Below are positions 11,837 to 34,198 of a stretch of DNA of 64,000 nt, one piece after another. Positions within the stretch are counted from its first letter, which is position 1; each line of letters begins with the position of its first letter. Made by a program: the position numbers and the translations under genes. This DNA is from Corylus avellana (taxonomy: Eukaryota; Streptophyta; Magnoliopsida; Fagales; Betulaceae). The stretch lies in assembly GCF_901000735.1 (NCBI RefSeq), contig NC_081542.1:46230238-46294237 (forward strand). The letters are read 5' to 3'. The notes beneath the pieces were generated by a model, which had not been told where the DNA came from, did no database searches, and saw only the letters and a program-made list of their open reading frames with translations.

Positions 11837-13861
11837 TCATGAGCAGAGTTTTGGTAAGGATCTAGCATTGCTTAGGATAGGTAGTCTTGATGATCTCATT
11901 ATACTCATCATATGTGTCTGCATTGTCCCACGAACCTTCTCCAACTCCATCACCTTCCAATTCATTCCTTGCAAATCTGCTCTAAGCTTCTCATTATCAC
12001 TTGAAAGATGGAGCTTTTTATTATAAAGAAGGATTTGCTGATCAGCATCCTTTTCCTTGCTTAAATTTTCGTGCAGTGATCTTTTGATCTTGGATTGTTG
12101 TGTAATAAGGGCTCTTTCCACTGTTTCTGAAGGAAACTTTAAGTTTCGAGATAGATCTTTCAAAGCTTCTGGTGAGAGCTTCTCATGGTTCAGTGCACAA
12201 CAGACACTTACCCTTTCTTCTTCACACAACCCTGCATGAACCTGTTCAAACCTAAAGTCAGTACAAGCATTGAGGCTCTCAAAAAAAAAAAAAAAAAAAA
12301 GCAGAGATTTCACCACATTTTTCACTAGGAATATTGAAGTTAGTTTATTGGCAACACCCACCATCCAATATTGTAAATTAATTATTTATCAAGCCACTTT
12401 AGTCTATATTTTCAAAAGAGCTGAACAAACTCAGAAACTTGACATACATTTGAGTGCAGAATATTTGAGATAGCTAACAGCAATTATTTGTAGCATGTCT
12501 TCTTTGACATCATTTATGGTAAGCAGTGAAGAAGCCATTCTTTTATCTAATGCAAAACAGTATATAATTCCATCTATTAGAAAATGAAACATTGCAAAAT
12601 TGCAGAATACCTCTAGAAACAGGTCCATGGCTCTGTAGATATGATCATCAGATTCTCTAGCATAATCTGGCAGCACTAATACCAAAGCCACAAACTTGGA
12701 AGGTTTCAGATGGGAATCAGGAGCCACTTCCCCAAGGTACAAATCCATCAAGTTGGCAACCTTCTTCAATCGACTTGTAGATGACAAACAGCTGCATTCA
12801 AGGAGAAATGCTTGTACAAGCCTCAAAACCAAATTAACATCATAAGAATAGTCCCTCCCATGTGGAGATGGAGCAAGCAGATAATCAATTGTTGCTTGAT
12901 CCAGCTGTGAACCCATCAAACTCTCTATCTTGTTTTTGTAAAATTTGCTTATTTTCAACCCCAAAGCCACTCGATAAATTTCAAATAACCCCTTGCAACA
13001 AAGAGAACTCCTATCAAGCAAACAAAGCAGGCTGACTACAACCTTTGTGATTCTCTGCTTCTCAGCTGGTGCTGCACCAAGACATCTTGATTTGTGATAA
13101 TAGAAGAGGAACTTACAAATTATAGCTTGGTCAAATTTCTGGGAGACCATTGTCTTAATTACCCTGTCAATCATATCAACACTCAAGAACAAAAAATCTT
13201 CAAACCACCAAGTCAGTTGAGAAGAGTTGTTTTTCAGGCTGTCAGTGCTTATTGTATCACAGGAAAATTTGCAGCTAGAATTGTTTGAGGAACATGCGAA
13301 TGGGCTTGCAACACTAGGCAAAGCAAGCCTTCCTATAAGACAATCCAAGATATTCTGAAGCACAACTGAAGATTTTGTGGCGGGAAGTAAATCTTGGCAC
13401 TGTTTCAATGCTTCTAGGAGCTCAGACCAAGTCCAAAAGATGATCCCTTCAAGAGATTTCTCAGTTTGGTCTATTAAATTGGGCCTAATCGAACCATTAC
13501 CTTCCATCTCCAAGAAATTAGCAGCACAGTTTAGTAGAAGTATGTTCGAGGGGGTTATTGCTGCTCGGCCATTATTGTAGCAAAACCTTGCCACGAGCTC
13601 AAAACCCTCTGCGCCTCCTGGAAAGTCATTGAATATCACTTTCAGGTTCCTTGTGCTTCTCGAGTTAACAAATAATTTGCTAAATAAACCTGAGAAAGAT
13701 ACAAGAGTTTTCTGCAAATATTGAGACAGAAGAAAGCCAGATGGTTAATGCAAGAAGTTCAAAAAGTGATATGAACGGCAAACAAAGCAGAGTGTTACCT
13801 TGTGCAGCATGAAAGTTTCTTGGCCATTGACATCAACTTCAAGATCACAGCACCCTTCCAT
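11837..13861 (-). CDS. BTB/NPH3 domain protein, putative CUL3 adaptor
   Basis: Three exons, 13861-13799, 13711-12611 and 12241-11837, all in phase 0 with GT-AG borders, encode 522 aa. The start context opens directly into a short BTB-like segment (residues about 1-95, with VDVNGQETFMLHK and KTLVSFSGLFSKLF). An NPH3 domain follows (about 165-430, from TWWFEDFLFLSVD) and then a basic, coiled-coil-prone tail. The length fits the Arabidopsis At3g22104 type, close to 500 aa. Family members are adaptors of CUL3 ubiquitin ligases or partners of phototropins at the plasma membrane; the target of this one is unknown. The first two exons recur almost unchanged 9.03 kb away. Confidence 0.88.
12242..12610 (-). 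other. NPH3 intron 2 with the left duplication breakpoint
   Basis: This intron contains a run of about 20 A on the plus strand (12281-12300). It also contains position 12382, where the long duplicated segment begins to match the second copy after the assembly gap. Confidence 0.7.
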
Positions 13862-15183
13862 ATTGTTAAAATAAGCAAATGTGAAAGCCAACCTCAAACC
13901 AAACGTTCATGCAACTTGAAAAGGTTTGTAAAGATGAAGCTTTTCAGACTGATTCAAAAGGAGAGAAAAGGGGGTATAAAAGAGCCGCACACCAAGAAGA
14001 GAAAGGAGAAATAGTGGAAAGAGGTTTTCTTGAAATTGCTGTTGCTTTGTCAATGACAGGCATAGAGACAAGTTTGCTTCTAGAAAAGAGACAATGGAGG
14101 GAGGGAGTTAGAAGCGACTATGGCATTTTAAAATGATCTTAATAAAAATGCAGATTAACAAAGATTCTATGAGAGACCTCACCCTTTATTGGAAGTTCAA
14201 CCGGAAGCTACTATTCAAACACAAATAAACATTGTCACCAAGTAAACACAATGTACATCTTGGATTTTTTTATTTTTTTTCTTTCCTAGTGGTTGTATGT
14301 ACCTCACACGAGATGAAGTTTTTCAACGAATTGAGTTAGAAATACACGATAATATAAACACAAGTTTGAAGTAAAACTTTATTCCGTCTGCACAAATAAA
14401 TGAGAATGAATTAGAGGATATGTGGGAGAGGCAAGACCCAAGATGGAGAACCAAAAACCTGCGACCATCTTCAAGGTCCAACATAAGTATTTTATTAATC
14501 CACGTGATATATAATTCAAGATTAAGACAATTAGCCCTTTCCTTTTCCGTCACTTATGCCGCCAATTTTCGTAGTGGCTTGACTTTGAGAAAGTAGTACC
14601 ACTTAGTGGATGCTGGATCCCACTTTGAGAATTAGAGAACGAAACTGAAAGCTCTTGCAATGAGGCAAGACCATATTGAAAAACTGGTTTGAACAAAGAA
14701 AAGAGTGATTATGTTGCTTTCATTTAAATGGTCAAATCCATATAGTGCTAGCTATTTTCATATCCATGAGACCAGGAACCAATCTATTGCATGAAAAGTA
14801 CTTCATGATCCCATATTTGGCGAGCTGCGTCCAATTCCATATTTGGCATGGTGGTGGCTTTGATACCAATTGAAACAAATTTTTAGTAGAACATACTTTT
14901 GAAAACCAACATGCAAGAGAATAGTGACCAAGAGCTTATATACACACAGTTAAGATTACAATACTTAAACTATGTATGTGATACTTAAAATCGTAACAAG
15001 TATGAACCACTCCTCCCCTAGAACATGTACCAAGAGGGCTTTTGGTTTAATCATGTACCCTATTTTCTATTAAACAAATTGAATAATCATTGCCATGGAA
15101 TTGAAATTTAATGAAAGAAATGACTCAATCTATCATTAATAACAGTATTTTTATCTTCTTAAATAGAGAATTGTTCGTATATT
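13862..15183. other. NPH3 promoter side and CRK A downstream region
   Basis: No gene was recognised. From about 14640 the sequence is a module that also follows the CRK stop codons in copies B (from about 23690) and C (from about 29645). This shows that the CRK duplication unit includes roughly 0.5-0.7 kb of 3' flank. Confidence 0.5.
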
Positions 15184-16957
15184 TTAACGAGGACATAGTT
15201 GTTCAGTACTTGGAGCTTCATTTACCGAGGCTTCGATAGAGCTAATTCTTAATGGATCTGACTGAATCGCCCTAATATTTTGCTCACTCTTAGACGACAT
15301 GTCTGATATATAGCTTGAGCCCATGAGAAATGCAGGTTTTTTTGGTTCTGAAAGTGTGATAGAGTCGCTATTAAGCATAAGAAGGACCGAAGCCATTGTT
15401 GGTCTGTCAGCTACATTTTCTTGAACACATAGTAATGCAATGTGGATGCATTTTAATATTTCAATTGTTGAACTAGCCTTTAATGTGGGATCTACGAGAT
15501 TTAAAGCTGTCCCTTTTCTCCAATGTTTCCATGCCTGCAAGATAGTTACATGGGCAGATAATATAAAAAAAAAAATTTAGTTTATTTTTGTCAATATCAT
15601 GTGCCACTTTTGAGGCCAAAAAGAAATATACACAAAGATAATTGTACTTACGTAGCTGATAAGGCCTTCTTCACTGTCTCCCTTTCGAAAAGAACTTATT
15701 TTTGTCCCACTCAATATTTCTAAAACTAAAGCACCAAAACTAAACACATCGGATTTTATTGAAAAGCGTCCATACCTTACATATTCTGGAGGCATATATC
15801 CACTACATATAAACAACAACAATATCAGTTTAAATTGAATGAAAATATAGCTTTTTCATATTTATATTTTAAAATTTATTTAATTTCATTCTATTTATAG
15901 GAGATGGATTGAAGGACTCCCACATTTTTTCTATGACACAAAGTAATTATTGATACATATATAGCATGCTTTTTATTATTATTAGCTCAAACCAGCATGG
16001 ATATACTTACTAGGTCCCCATAATTTTCTTCGTCTTGCCTTGACTTTGATCTAGCACGAACAATCTTGCAGTGCCAAAATCTGAAATCTTAGGATTCATA
16101 TCTACATCTAATAAAATGTTACCAGGTTTTAGATCACGATGAATAATACGAAGTTGAGAATCTTCGTGAAGGTAAAGAACTCCTCGAGCAATGCCTCCTA
16201 TAATTTTATAGCGTATTTCCCAATTCAGAAGTAAACGCTTGATTGGATCTACATATTCATGTTATAAGCATATGATCATGTTAAACCAATATATGTGAAG
16301 GACTAGACAGTTTGTTAATAGATTCTAACTTTTAAGTAGAGCTGAAACCATACCAAATATGAATTTATCGAGGCTTGCATTAGGGAAGAACTCATAAATT
16401 AGAAGCCTTTCAGCTCCTTCCATGGAGAATCCTATGAGCCTTACCAAATTCCGATGATGAAGCCTAGCCATTAACACAACTTCATTTTGAAATTCTAGAT
16501 TTCCTTGTCTAGAATGTTGGAGCAACCTCTTTACCGCTATTTCTCCCCCATTTGGGAGTTTACCCTGTAAAATGGAAATGTAGCATTTGTAAACCTCAAG
16601 AAATTATAATTATGGATTTAACATGTTATGACTGATAAAAAATGATATACTTTTCTACTCAATATTGCCACATCACCTTGTAAACAGCACCAAATCCACC
16701 TTGTCCAAGTTTATTTGCATTTGAAAAGTTCTCTGTAGCAACTTTAATTGTGCCAAAGTCGAATTGCAGTGATTCAACACTACTAATTTCATTCTCATCT
16801 TGATCTAAAACAATTTCTAACTTACTTTCAACTTTCTCCCCCTTCTTCCTCACTCTTAAATAGAAGAAGCATACGCAGATGCAGATGAGTACTACAATAG
16901 GAACAACAGTAGGCACAACTATAGCAATTGCAGATGGAGATGAGTCACTTTTCTTTC
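15184..16957 (-). pseudogene. CRK copy A: transmembrane and kinase exons without the ectodomain exon
   Basis: Five exons (16957-16677, 16564-16354, 16248-16011, 15802-15652 and 15534-15184) join in frame with standard CRK phases. They encode a transmembrane helix, the juxtamembrane region, the glycine loop [10 protein letters not shown], the lysine in [17 protein letters not shown] and GYMPPEY, and a complete tail ending at 15184. No stop interrupts them. The first exon, which in copies B-D supplies the signal peptide and two DUF26 domains, is absent: the duplicated segment ends at 17245 and SEC10 debris follows. It cannot make a normal receptor, although a truncated kinase transcript is conceivable. 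Compared with C, it has KPGN for KPSN and TAR for TAK. Confidence 0.85.
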
Positions 16958-17245
16958 CTACAAACACCCAAAGTCTACTACTGTTAATACATTCAAAATT
17001 TAGAATTTTCATTAACAACCGATAGTAAGAAATTTAATCACAATTAGAACTATTTTTGGAATCTAACAATTTGTCCATGCGCAAAACAAAAACACTCTTA
17101 TCAACAAAAATAACTTAGACGCGAGTCAAACATTTTCACCATATAATTTGTTATGGTTTAAGAGGGGTATGATGAGAGCGTAGTATATAGCATTATTGGA
17201 AGCAATGTTTTTTTTTTTTTTTACATTTTGTCAACTTTGCTGACA

Positions 17246-17427
17246 AAAACAAAGTAGTTAGGGAGGATTAATTCGATTTATCCTCATATTATAAATCCAA
17301 AGAGAGAGAGAGAGAGAGATGAAGAAAGAGTGGGAAAGAGGGAAGGAAGAGCTACTTAATGAAGCTATTAAGTTTAAAATCAATAATAATTAAATTATTA
17401 CATATCAGACCTAACAAAAGTATTTAC
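17246..17427. other. Junction between CRK copy A and the SEC10 remnant
   Basis: Unique sequence starts immediately after the end of the duplication. It includes a short (GA)n tract near 17300-17320. No exon was found, so the remaining two thirds of SEC10 expected downstream is missing here. Confidence 0.6.
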
Positions 17428-19192
17428 CTGAGATAAAATTTTAGCACATTCCGCCATTGAAGACAATTCTCTCCGCTGTGATGCTGCATCAAAACGAGCA
17501 AGCAATCTGTTCTCCAGTTCTACACAAGGACAAACACCACTGAAAAGGATAAGAAAGCCTATGACTCCAAGCGATTTTAGGTCTCCTGGGCTGCTGTTGA
17601 ACTCCATCAAATACTGCAGGGATTAAATTAATAATGCAGTTAGCACGTTCTAACAAAGGATATCATAAACTAAATGATCAATTGACAATACCTTTATAAG
17701 CTCTATTGTTTGACTAGCAGTTTCTCACTGAGCATCTGCACTCTGACAAGAAAACGCCATATAAATGAAAACATAAAATAACAAAGTTTCAATAGAGATG
17801 GTGATAAAATTGTATTAACTACAAGGATCATAAGCATATGGCAATGAAGCATGGGAAAACTCTACCTGCAAATGATCTCCGATCTTTGCAGCAGTCTGTC
17901 CAACACTTGAAATACGTGAGTCCAACCTTGCAAAGCTATCACACAATCCATCTACACCTTTTTCCAGCTGAAAAAGAAAAGATACAGACAACCATCATTT
18001 TTTTTTTATAAGCAAAGCAAATTCATTAAAAGCACAAGGGACATATAACCATCATATGTAACTCAATTTTCAGATTCATGGGAAAACTCATTACATGTAT
18101 CACAATTCAAAGCAACACTTCAGTTAACTAACCTCAGCGAGTGTCTTGCGGTGCTTAGAATCTTGGACAGAGACCTCCTTCTTGAGATTAATTACTCAAG
18201 CGGCTATCGAGCGCAATCCACCCTCTTTGGTTCATTCTGAATCAATCAAACACTAAGTTTCATCAATCCAAACCTGTCCTGCAGCACTTACTTTCTAGTA
18301 CTACTCTCACACACCTCATTGAAGAAGAATAGAATTAAAGCATAAACCAGGGAAATGCATGTGGTTTTCTCAATTGTGTGTGTGCACCCAATAAAACCCA
18401 TCGGCAGTGGCACTAAATATTAATCAATTCTCTCGGCTCAGATTTCATCCCGCTAATTATGCGGATCTAGGCATGCAAACTCCCCCAAGTCAAATAAACA
18501 CATCACGTGTCCGGCCGATGCTTTCAATTGCCTCAACTGTGGTGTGCACGATGGAGTTGGATTTCATTGACCTTCACCAACTGTTGACTTCTACAATTAA
18601 ACTTAGTCCCCCTACTACTTCACTGCTTTGCAAGGGCGGGCCATCAACTCAACTAATCCGCCGGTGGCATTTATTTGATTTTGTTTAAATATTCAGTTTT
18701 ATAAAAGTGGCATCATTAATTTACCATACATTGTCTTTTAACTAACTAAAAAGATTCCAAGTTTCCAAAATTAATTACCCTTCCTAGGCAAAAAGTCAAG
18801 CACATGAAATGCATTAATTTTTCAAATAAAATAAAGAATAAGTTAAGTTTTTCTGAAATTGCATACATTAACTTCACAAAATAGACAATATTTTAGTCAT
18901 CTCAAAACAACGCGTCAAATGAAAAATCACCCTACAAGTTCCAAACCTAAATCTCTAAGCACATCTCTCACAGTAAATCATCGAATTAATTACCAAAACA
19001 GAAATGTGTAAGACTAACAAGACCTAGCTGAAATTGAAGACCTGGAAGACAATAAGCAAATCTGCATAACATAAATTGATGCGTTTTGAAGCCTACCGTA
19101 AAGTCATCCACATCAAGAATGAGTGGGAGAGAGCTAACAGCTGAGGATTTTGAGGCTTTATCGTTCTTGACAGCATCTCTGCTATCTTTCAT
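17428..19192 (-). pseudogene. SEC10: Truncated exocyst subunit SEC10 pseudogene
   Basis: N-terminal SEC10 exons are recognisable in order. 19192-19097 has the start and SAVSSLPLILDVDDF. About 18190-18133 has KKEVSVQDSKHRKTLAE. 17967-17866 has EKGVDGLCDSFARLDSR and SSVGQTAAKIGDHLQ. 17742-17692 has SADAQ, stop, ETASQTIELIK. 17613-17428 has MEFNSSPGDL and ELENRLLARFDAASQRREL. SEC10 tethers secretory vesicles to the plasma membrane. This copy is dead. A TGA at 17727-17725 replaces the expected arginine codon. A repeated TAAT before KKEV breaks the frame. The FSFDALFGN-type exon is absent, about 18 unrelated residues replace a longer stretch after SPGDL, and everything after AKILSQ is missing. Confidence 0.88.
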
Positions 19193-19640
19193 CTGTAACA
19201 AGTCAAATAACTCATAAGAAGCATAAGAATGGGATCGCACAATTTGAAGCTCGCGGGTAATGCAATTGAAAATAATCTAAACTGGCAATTCCTTCAACAA
19301 AGATAACAAATTCATGACAAAATTAAATATAATGGGATAATTATATAATAAAATAAACGTTTTCTTTAATTAGTCGGATCTCGTAGAGAGCAAAAACGGA
19401 AATAGCACCTCTATGCGGCCTGAATGAGCGAGAGAGACACTGACAGAAACGGTCGCCGAGGGTTTGATTGCCCCTTCACTGCTTGGATGGGTTTAGAGCG
19501 ACGGAGATAGCTACCGGAGAGAGTTGAGTGCGCCGGAGAGTGATAGGAGGGCCGGAGAGAGAGCTGCCGGAGAGAGAAACGTGCGCCGAGTGAGAGAGAT
19601 CGAGAGAGAGAGTGATGAAGGGGGTGGGACTTTGGGGTTA
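19193..19640 (-). promoter_or_regulatory. Probable 5' leader and leader intron of the SEC10 remnant
   Basis: An acceptor-like TTGTTACAG lies directly before the SEC10 ATG, so an intron in the 5' leader is likely. Further upstream (about 19410-19640) is a GC- and GAGA-rich stretch typical of plant 5' leaders. The exact donor is uncertain. Confidence 0.4.
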
Positions 19641-20074
19641 GGGATTTGGATCAAACAAATATGGTCTGAACTTTTCAGAAAACATAAAATGGTCTGAAAA
19701 TTTCAGAATATTAGCGCCAATTTCAGATATCCCGCCACTTTTTCTAAATTTTTCGCACTCAATAGGGGCGACCTTAGTCGCCCCTAATGAGCCTCAAAAT
19801 TTTTTTTTAAAAAAAAAAATTATACTTACAATTTTTAATTTTTATTTATTTTATTTATTTTTGTTATTTAATTTTTCTCTTGTAATATGTTCTTATTATT
19901 ATACTATTAACTAAAAAATTTCGTTGAATAAATTTTTATGATAAAAATAATTAAGTTGATATTTATCTTATAATTAATTATAAAATAATACAAAATTCAA
20001 AGATAATATAAGATCAATATAACTAAGGCACTAAGATAATATAAAAAGCTTACAAACCTTCAATTATATCCAGT
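19641..20074. other. Repeat-like DNA with a GGGGCGAC hairpin
   Basis: A perfect hairpin (arms AGGGGCGAC and GTCGCCCCT, 4-base loop) lies near 19763-19784 and is followed by strongly AT-rich DNA. Such GGGGCGAC stems are a style of transposon subterminal repeat. A related GGCAAATACTAAGGTTGCC motif occurs at 21295-21315 just before the gap, so 19.7-21.3 kb may be inside one element. This is inference. Confidence 0.4.
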
Positions 20075-20996
20075 TTGATCTATCAATTGATCATATCACG
20101 ATCAATCGAACTAATTCACTAGGATCGATCGGATGTTTGATCGAACATTTAATCCTATCACGATCAATCGAACTAATTCATTAGGATCGATCAGATATTT
20201 ATTTGAGCATTTGATCCTATCACGATCAATCGAACTAATTCACAAGGATCGATCAGATGTTTGACCGATCATTTGATCATATCGTGATCAATCGAACTAA
20301 TTCCTTAGGATCGATCAAATGTTTGATCGATCGTTTGATCCTATCACGATCAATCCAACTAATTTACCTGGATCGATCGGATGTTTGATTGATCATTTGA
20401 TCTTATCACGATCAATCGAATTAATTCAGTAGGATCAATCGGATGTTTAACCGATAATTTGATCCTATCACGATCAATCGAATTAATTTAGTAAGATCAA
20501 TCGAACATTTGATTCTATCAAGATCAATCGAGCTAATTCATTAGGATCGATTAGATGTTTGATCAAACATCTGATCCTATCACGATTAATCGAACTAATT
20601 CATTAGGATCGATCGGATGTTTAATCGATCATTTAAATATATCACGATCAATCGAACTAAAGCATTTAGATCGATCGGATGTTTGATCGAACATTTGATC
20701 CTATCACGATCAATCGAACTAATTCATTAGGATCGATCGGATGTTTAATCGATCATTTAAACATATCACGATCAATCGAACTAATTCATTTAGATTGATC
20801 GGATGTTTGATCGAACATTTGATATTATTATGATCAATCGAACTAATTCATTAGGATCAATTGGATGTTCGATCAATCATTTGTTCTTATCACGATCAAT
20901 CGAACTAATTCACCTTGATCGATCGATCATTTGATCCTATCACGATCAATTGAATTAATTCACCAAGATCGGTCGATTGTTCGATCAAACATTTAA
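20075..20996. repeat. 62-bp GATC-rich satellite array, about 15 units
   Basis: Units begin TATCACGATCAATCGAACTA at 20094, 20156, 20218, 20280, 20342, 20404, 20466, 20516, 20578, 20640, 20702, 20764, 20826, 20888 and 20938. Spacing is 62 bases except after 20466 and 20888, where it is 50. Each unit contains several GATCGATC-type palindromes and an ATGTTTGATCGAACAT-like dyad. There is no open frame and there are no unique spacers. Confidence 0.95.
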
Positions 20997-21315
20997 ATAA
21001 GAATAAGAAAAATAGAAAACTTCAATAATAATTAATACGAGAATTTGTTCTCTTTAAAAGGAAAAAATAAATATTGATTTTTTTATAAAAAATAAGAATA
21101 GAAAATAGAAAAAATTCACCAATAATTAATATAAAAGAAATAATGACATATTATTGGAGGTGAATTTTTGGTAAATAATCTTTTCTATTATATATGTAAG
21201 GTCACTAGCATTGTCCCAATATTTAAAATTTAATTAATTAATTAATTAATTATTATTATTATTATTTTTTTATTTTTTTTTCAGTGCTAAATAGCGGCAA
21301 ATACTAAGGTTGCCA
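20997..21315. other. AT-rich flank of the satellite, up to the gap
   Basis: A very AT-rich stretch including ATT runs near 21230-21280. It ends with a short GGCAAATACTAAGGTTGCC inverted motif directly at the gap. No gene was seen. Confidence 0.5.
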
Positions 21316-21415
21316 NNNNNNNNNNNNNNNNNNNNNNNNNNNNNNNNNNNNNNNNNNNNNNNNNNNNNNNNNNNNNNNNNNNNNNNNNNNNNNNNNNNNN
21401 NNNNNNNNNNNNNNN
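21316..21415. other. Assembly gap (100 N)
   Basis: Exactly 100 N, a placeholder of unknown true length. It removes the C-terminal exon of the second NPH3 copy and hides the left end of the duplication. Confidence 0.99.
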
Positions 21416-28281
<6,866 letters not shown>

Positions 28282-30066
28282 CTCCGTTGTTCCGGATGAT
28301 CAGTCTGTAAATTGGAAATTTTTTTTTTTTTTTTTTTCTTTCTTATTAAGGAACAGGAATATATAATGGACTTGCGTGTTTACCGTGTTGGAGACTTCTG
28401 CTGCTAATTCTATGTTCAATATTTCAAGCACCCAAAGTCCAGGACGTTGAACATTCCGAGTCAAGAAACTCAACACGTTTTGTAAGAGAGGGGGGGGCGG
28501 CGGAGATGAATTGTTGAGAAAATGCTCTAATTTAGGCATCTATGTTAAATTATCATTTATTTTGTCCTCTCTTTCTAACTAAAGATTCATCTTTGTCCCG
28601 TCCTCAAATCTTCCAAAATTTGCAATGTTCCCTTTTTGTCCCTAAAAAGGATAAAAATGCCCCTAAATTTTTTCAATAAAATAAAAATACTCCTATAAAT
28701 TCAAAAAGAAAATAAAAATGCCTTCTCTCTCGACCAAACGAGGCAACAGAGGATATTTTATCAACAATCATATATATCATCATAATTAAGTAGATTCTTT
28801 TATACTCTTTAAAATATTTCTAAGCAAGATATGTCAATTTTTCTCATCTTTTCTCACAAATACCTAAAGATTAGAGAGGAATTTGTTGATCATTTTCATT
28901 CCTTCATATTCCCTCTTTATTGTAATTTTTCATCCTTTTCCATTCTTTAGTCCAATCAATTGACGGTTTTAAAAAGAAGATCCATCATTTTCTTCCATTC
29001 AATTAATTATTTTGTAATTTTTTTTATTAAGGATATTTTTGTCATTTAGAGTACATTGCAAATTGAGTGTTAGATTGAGGGGTTTTTGTTTACTTTTAAC
29101 CTTTAGATGGCCTTAAGCTTCTGTTTATGAAATATTTACATGCTATTGCCCACTAGTTTATGAAATTACATAGCTTTAATTAACCTTTGGGACCGGGTTA
29201 TGAAGCTAAAACAAGATAATAACCCATGGTATTTGAAATTAACCTTTGAGACTTTGGTAAGAACCTTTGGATCTAGGAGGAAAGTTTCTTCCTTGAATTC
29301 CAAACTCCTCCTTAAAGCCCCTAAGGTCATACGGCCATTTTAATATTAATTTCTCCCCCTTTTCTCTCATCTTCTCATGACTATCTCTTAACTCTCCCTA
29401 AGCTTTCTCTCAACCGTTTCAAACACCCAAGCTTGTAAGAGCCCAAAACACCTACTTACTACAATCAACTCCTCCATAATATATCATACTATTTGGCAAG
29501 AGAAGACCTTCATCAAGTCTTCCTCTTGCTTAAAATCACACCATTGTAAGTAGCCTAGCTATTCTTCATCTTTCAAAGTTCATCATTTTATGTTTCTATG
29601 TTTATGCTTAAACCTGTTTAATATTTATGATAGGCTTGCTTAGATGTTGAAAAACTTATTTGAACAAACAAAAAAGTGATTATGTTGCTTTCATTTAAAT
29701 GGTCAAATCCATATATTGCTAGCTATTTTTATATCCATGAGATCAGGAACCAATCTATTGCATGCATGAAAAATACTTGATGATCTCATAGTTGATGAGT
29801 AGAATCCAATCTGATACTTGACATGCATGGTGGTGGCTGTGATATTAATTGATACAAATTTTAGATAAAACCTACTTTTGAAACTGACTTGCAAGAGGAG
29901 AATGACCAAAAGCTTATATCATGTCTTAACATATTTTTTATTAAAAAATAAAAAATAAAAAATAAATCATCATTGTCATAGAATTAAAATTTAATGAAAG
30001 AAAAGACTCAATATATCATTAATAACATTATTTTTATCTTCTTAAATGGAGAACTACTCTTATATT
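28282..30066. other. Intergenic region between CRK B and CRK C
   Basis: No gene. 28540-29100 looks like an eroded MITE (GCAATGTTCCC near its left part, GGATATTTTTGTCATTTAG near its right part). 29130-29640 is a C- and T-rich block resembling the R-U5 part of an LTR, but no boundary was found. From 29645 the CRK 3'-flank module begins. Confidence 0.45.
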
Positions 30067-33779
<3,713 letters not shown>

Positions 33780-34140
33780 ATTTTCGTTGTTCCTGATGAT
33801 CATTTCGGTTTCTTTTTATTGAGAAAAGGAGTAATTGGCTTTTGCGTTCGCCGAGTTGAAAACTTCTGCAGCTTCTATATGCTCAATATTCCAAAGTCCC
33901 AGGACATTGAGCATTCCGAGTCAAACTCTACACGTTTTGTACGCAATGGAAACTGAATTATATATGGAGATAAAGGTTGGAGCTCTAGACTTTTCAATAA
34001 CCAAAATGGAAGATGAATTGTAGATATATATAATGATGGAATATTTGCTTTACTATCGTATTATATTATCATTATAAATATAATAAATATAAGACAAAGT
34101 CTGCAAAGACTTCTTAAAAAAAAAAAAAAAACACACAAAG

Positions 34141-34198
34141 GTCAAACTAAACCTGTTGACGTGTCAAACTAAAACTGTTGACGTGTCAAACTAAAACT
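34141..34198 (-). promoter_or_regulatory. Tandem W-box-like motifs upstream of CRK C
   Basis: A 22-bp unit, CTGTTGACGTGTCAAACTAA plus AA, occurs twice (34153-34174 and 34175-34196) after a half unit. Each contains TTGAC, the WRKY W-box core, on one strand, GTCAA on the other, and a TGACG word. It lies about 360-420 bases upstream of the CRK C start. WRKY control of CRKs is established for the family; its use here is inferred. Confidence 0.5.

Larger units (their letters stand above)
12382..17245. repeat. Segmental duplication, copy 1 (4.86 kb)
   Basis: This segment matches 21416-26280 at an offset of about 9.03 kb, with very few differences in the NPH3 part and in the upstream CRK exons. Identity drops between about 14740 and 15830. 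The left end of the match is set by the gap at 21316-21415, not by a true breakpoint. The right end is abrupt after GCTGACA, beyond which copy 1 enters unrelated DNA next to the SEC10 remnant. Confidence 0.92.

Noticed and set aside
14845..14880. TTTGATACCAATTG motif resembling a retrotransposon primer-binding site
   Set aside because: It recurs at the same place in the 3' flanks of CRK copies A and B (degenerate in C), with no LTR beside it, so it is part of the duplicated flank.
20075..20996. Regularly spaced repeats that could suggest a CRISPR array
   Set aside because: The whole 62-bp unit is repeated with no unique spacers, and the context is a plant nuclear genome.
29130..29640. Possible LTR upstream of the CRK C 3' flank
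   Set aside because: The C- and T-rich style fits, but no TG...CA ends, target duplication or polypurine tract could be found.
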